Shown piece by piece: positions 1-3,600 of a stretch of 5,922 bases of DNA. Made by a program: the position numbers and the translations under genes. The notes under the pieces are model-generated. The model did no database searches. It worked only from the letters and a program-made list of their open reading frames with translations, and was not told where the DNA came from. Position 1 is the stretch's first letter, and every line of letters starts with the position of its first letter. Origin of the DNA: Nanobdellota archaeon (GTDB taxonomy: Archaea; Nanobdellota; Nanobdellia; Woesearchaeales; GW2011-AR15); contig JAHIYL010000055.1 in assembly GCA_018815145.1 (NCBI GenBank), positions 1 to 5,922 on the forward strand. Reading direction: 5' to 3'.

Positions 1-2
1 CT

Positions 3-527
3 TACATCAACAAGAAAGTCACAAGTTTCTTTTCTGAAGGAATCCTGCGAAAAATACCGGTTGGAAGATCATATCTTTGTTCTGTTAATCTGGCTAATGA
101 GAAAGCAGTGCTGCTCCTGACACTCATTGAGCTGGAGAAAAAAGATGCTCTTCTGAAGAGAAACAGAAAACTCAGTATTGAATCACTATCAAAGATCAGG
201 TCGAATTTCAAGGTGCACACTATCTTTGAATCAGATGCAAGACTCTGTTTTGTGCTTGATTATCTCAATGATAAGGATGCAATATTAAATCAGTTTCCAG
301 AAATCAGACAGCATAATCCGGTCTTCTTTGATAAATCACAATTTAAGAGAGAGCTCTTAGAAAATAAGACTCTTTTGACAGAAAAAACAGTCCTTTATTC
401 CTATGAGAAATACTTTGAGCTTGTGCATGAGATAGAGGGAGAATTATTTGTAAAATATTCACAATTATTTTCAGATTCAAAAAAACCTGGTAAGAAAAAT
501 AGTAAAAAATTGCAGACTGTAGTTTAG
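3..527 (+). CDS. Archaeal winged-helix DNA-binding protein with C-terminal nucleotidyltransferase-like region (5' partial)
   Basis: The frame is open from base 3 to the TAG at 525-527, giving 174 visible residues; the true start lies left of the window. The first 30 or so residues look like the end of a winged helix-turn-helix: a recognition-helix stretch (YINKKVTSFFSEGILRK) followed by a wing (IPVGRSYLCSVNL). A Leu/Glu/Lys-rich helix (LLLTLIELEKKDALLKR) comes next. The remaining part, ending in FFDKSQFKRELLENKT and VLYSYEKYFELV, resembles from memory the C-terminal region of archaeal proteins that join a winged helix to a MNT-like nucleotidyltransferase fold. The catalytic GS...DxD signature of active nucleotidyltransferases is not visible: the matching place reads TIFESDARLCFVLDYLND. 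The tail is Lys-rich (KKPGKKNSKK). A role as a transcription regulator or antitoxin-like DNA-binding protein is inference. It lies 70 bases before the surface-protein gene on the same strand, with no sign that the two work together. Confidence 0.72.
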   Translation, partial: YINKKVTSFFSEGILRKIPVGRSYLCSVNLANEKAVLLLTLIELEKKDALLKRNRKLSIESLSKIRSNFKVHTIFESDARLCFVLDYLNDKDAILNQFPEIRQHNPVFFDKSQFKRELLENKTLLTEKTVLYSYEKYFELVHEIEGELFVKYSQLFSDSKKPGKKNSKKLQTVV

Positions 528-593
528 CCACGTAAAACACAGTCGGAACATCAATATTGATATTCCAAGCAAAAAACCAAAAGATTCCACGTA
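528..593 (+). repeat. Short direct repeat CCACGTA flanking the intergenic gap
   Basis: CCACGTA occurs at 528-534, immediately after the stop codon of the first gene, and again at 587-593, just before the ATG of the second. Both copies are followed by an A-rich stretch. The copies are 59 bases apart and almost frame the gap. It could be a binding-site pair, a trace of an insertion/deletion event, or chance, since seven bases is short. Confidence 0.2.
550..561. repeat. 12-base perfect palindrome in the intergenic gap
   Basis: The sequence atcaatattgat equals its own reverse complement. It overlaps the possible TATA-like patch upstream of the giant gene, where a dimeric regulator could bind. 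The upstream gene encodes a winged-helix protein, but nothing in the sequence links the two. Short AT-rich palindromes also occur by chance. Confidence 0.3.
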
Positions 594-597
594 GAAA

Positions 598-669
598 ATG
601 AAAAAGAACAGGAGAACTGCAATACTCTGTATAACATTTATCTGTATCCTGGCTGTAAGCGTATTTTCA
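598..669 (+). other. Signal peptide of the giant surface protein
   Basis: The N-terminus has a basic n-region (MKKNRR), a hydrophobic core (TAILCITFICILAVSVF) and a plausible cleavage site V-F-S|Q after residue 24. This points to Sec export. Two cysteines sit inside the hydrophobic core, but there is no lipobox, so a lipoprotein is not indicated. An uncleaved N-terminal membrane anchor is the alternative. Confidence 0.85.
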
Positions 670-3600
670 CAGGTTCCCAGGATCATAGTTGATAAAGAAG
701 CATTTCATGTGGGTGAAAAAATCACAATAAATACCAATCCTGTGAATCTGACCAATGCAAAGCTCAAGATAATAACAAAAGAAAGAAATTATGTGATGAG
801 TAATCCGGAAGGCAGAATCTTTTTCATTCCGCAGGATTTTGGGATACATGTGATTGAGCTGTATCAGGACTCTGTTTACATTGATAGCCATGACTTCAAT
901 GTTGTTTCTGATGGTTCTGCAAATTCGGTTGAATCTGTGCAGCTGGTATCTGAAAATAAGACAGAGACTGCTTATGAAAAAAATTCAGCAGGAGATTCAG
1001 CAGATGATGGTGTCAAGGAGAACAGCAGCAAATCACTTGATGAACAGCATGACACCAGAATTGGCCTTCTGACTGACAAAGAAGAATATCATGAGAAAGA
1101 GACTGTCATAATAAGTTTAGAAGGCAATCATTCTGAAGAAGATATGACCCTGACCATCAGGAACAATGATAAAACCTATAGATTCATGAACACCCTTGAT
1201 AACAGGATAAGGTTCACACCATATGTACCTGGTGAATATGCTGTTGAACTATTTTCTGGAAAAGGAAGGAGCATTGCAAGGAAGATATTCAGGGTACTGA
1301 CGGATCAATATTATGGAGGGCATCGTGACAATGGTTCGCAGGAAACGCCTTATCCAAAGACAAATATCACTTATGATCATGAGAAAAATAATGCTTCTCA
1401 AAATCCTGAAGATGAGAACAGGAAAAATATTGAGGTCAAGATTTTAGATGCAGAAGGACAAGAGGCTGCCTCAGAAATCAGGCTGACAAGCAAAAAAACA
1501 GGTGAAGAGTTTGATTCATATACCGCTCTTGGGATATCAATTGAAGAAGGCAAATATGATGCAGAATTTATTCCTGCTGAAAATGGAATACAGAATATAA
1601 TCCTGAGAAATCTCACAATAAACCAGTCGTTTGATCTGAAATATGAAGAGGTCAATGTGAAGGCATTTCAGAGTGACATCGCACTAAAAAGAAAAAAGCT
1701 AGTCAAGTCTTTTGCAATCGATCCCACAGCCATTGAATTCAGTTCAGGAGAATTGACTTCTGTTGCAAAAGGAAATGAGCTATTCAAATGTGCTGACTAT
1801 TCTTTTGCAGAGAGAAAATGCAAAGGGTCTTGGATAAAAGTCATGGATCTTGTTCCTGGTAGGGAATATACAGTAGTCTTTGATGCAAGAGATCCGGCAT
1901 ATGCAGAATCACTGACTGTCCTCAATATTCAATCATACCCAATAGTGGGTGGATTTTGGAAGGTTGAATTTGAAACCATAGGAATCGATAATTTCAGTGT
2001 CACTCCAGTTGATGGTACAAATTTTTCAATAGATCTAACTTTTAATGAGCTTAAATGTGATAGTGATGAAAGATATCCTAATGTTACTCAAGAAACAGTG
2101 TTTTACAAGGATTGGTCTTGCAATGGTACAGGAGTGATTTCAAATCAGGTTCTGACAACAGGAAAACATACTTTAAAATTCCAGTTTGGAAACATAACAA
2201 AATTTGCCTATAATGATGCATCAGACTGGTACAACAGTTCCTGGAACAAAAGAAAAAACATCACAATCAATAGTGATCTTGTTCATGGGAATCAGAATGA
2301 TTTTCCGACATTGATTGAATTATTTGATCAGGATTTGCGCAATTATACTCAAACCAATGGGTCAGATATTGTCTTTGCGACACCTACTTCAATTAGATTA
2401 GACCATGAGATTGAAATTTTCAATCAGACCTACAATTCAACTCATGCTTACTTTGTCGGTTGGATAAGATTAAATTTGACTGAATCTGAAGACACTGTTA
2501 TCTATATGTACTATGACAATCCTTCTGCATCAGATCAGCAGAATCCAACAGGAGTATGGGACAGCAATTACCAGGGAGTCTGGCATTTGGATGAACAAGG
2601 TGCAGGAGAGAGGTATGATTCTTCAATATATAATTGGACAGGAACACCCAGTGGATATGAGGGAGATGAGAAGGATGCAGGCAAAATTGGACCGGCAGAT
2701 CATTTTGATGGAATAGATGATGTTATAGATATAATAGGATATACTGGTGTGACCGGAACCACTGCCAGGACCATCTCCATGTGGTGGAAATCAGACCTTG
2801 CAGGTGGTGATGCAAATCATGGAGTGCTGTTAAGTTATGGATCAGACGCAGCTGGTCAAAAATATGACTTCAGGACTGATGACAGCAATGGAGATAGCTT
2901 AAGGATTGAAATATCAGGAGGATATGAATACGGGAGCATGGATGTTATTGATCAGCAGTGGCATTATTTAGTTACGACATTTGAAGATGATGGGACACCT
3001 AATGCAGTGGATCATCTGCTCTATGTTGATGGATCAGAGGAAACAGTAACTACAACAGGTTCGCAAGCTCTTAATACTGCATCATTCAGTGATGTTAGAA
3101 TAGCTGGAAGCAATCATCATGCTACAAGGGAAGCTGATGGTATCATAGATGAAATCAGGATTTCAAATACAGTAAGAAGTGCAGGATGGATAAATACAAC
3201 ATATCTAAATATCAATAATCAGAGCAATTTTTTTATCTTAGGTCCAGAAGACACTTATGAGGAGTATGATATTTTGGGTTCCATTTATCTTGCACCAGCA
3301 GAATTTGAGCTTGTGGTGAGAGATGTATGGCTTGAACCAAGTAATCTGCAGTACGGAACTAGGTTCAGGGAAGTGAGAGCAAATTGTACCAATGCATCAA
3401 TACAGAATGTCTCTTTCAAGCTTGAAAACATACAGGATTCAATTATTGTCTTTGACAACACAACAATTGATAATACAACTAATCCTGGTTACTATACATT
3501 AGACATACCTGATTTCTATAATTATGATTCAGGAGATTTTGAATTAACTGTAATATGCAGGGACATTAATGGAAGCATCAAGACAAATACAACAACCTGG

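Larger units (their letters stand above)
528..597 (+). promoter_or_regulatory. Intergenic gap, possible weak promoter of the surface-protein gene
   Basis: This 70-base gap separates the TAG of the winged-helix gene from the ATG at 598. It holds an AT-rich patch (aatattgatatt, about 553-564), roughly 34-45 bases before the ATG. That could act as an archaeal TATA-like element for a transcript with a very short leader. An A-rich stretch follows (aaaaaacc, near 571). I see no GGAGG or GGTGA type ribosome site before the ATG, which fits leaderless or short-leader translation, common in archaea. No oligo-T run follows the upstream gene, so read-through from it is possible. The promoter call is weak and based only on position and composition. 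Confidence 0.25.

Noticed and set aside
108..527. GTG at 108 as the start of the winged-helix gene
   Set aside because: The frame is open to the left edge and the residues before 108 encode a recognisable winged-helix end, so the true start lies outside the window.
598..669. Lipoprotein signal because of cysteines in the hydrophobic core
   Set aside because: No lipobox (L-x-[AG]-C type) precedes either cysteine, and a good ordinary cleavage site follows at residue 24.
2513..2716. Plus-strand frame of 67 codons in another phase
   Set aside because: It overlaps the DUF2341-LamG junction, whose main frame carries clear family motifs; no start signal was seen.
3228..3234. T7 tract, with another at 4920-4926, as terminators or phase-variation sites
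   Set aside because: Both encode normal Phe codons within conserved domains and are short for slippage switching; no sign of an adjacent stem or of frame disruption.
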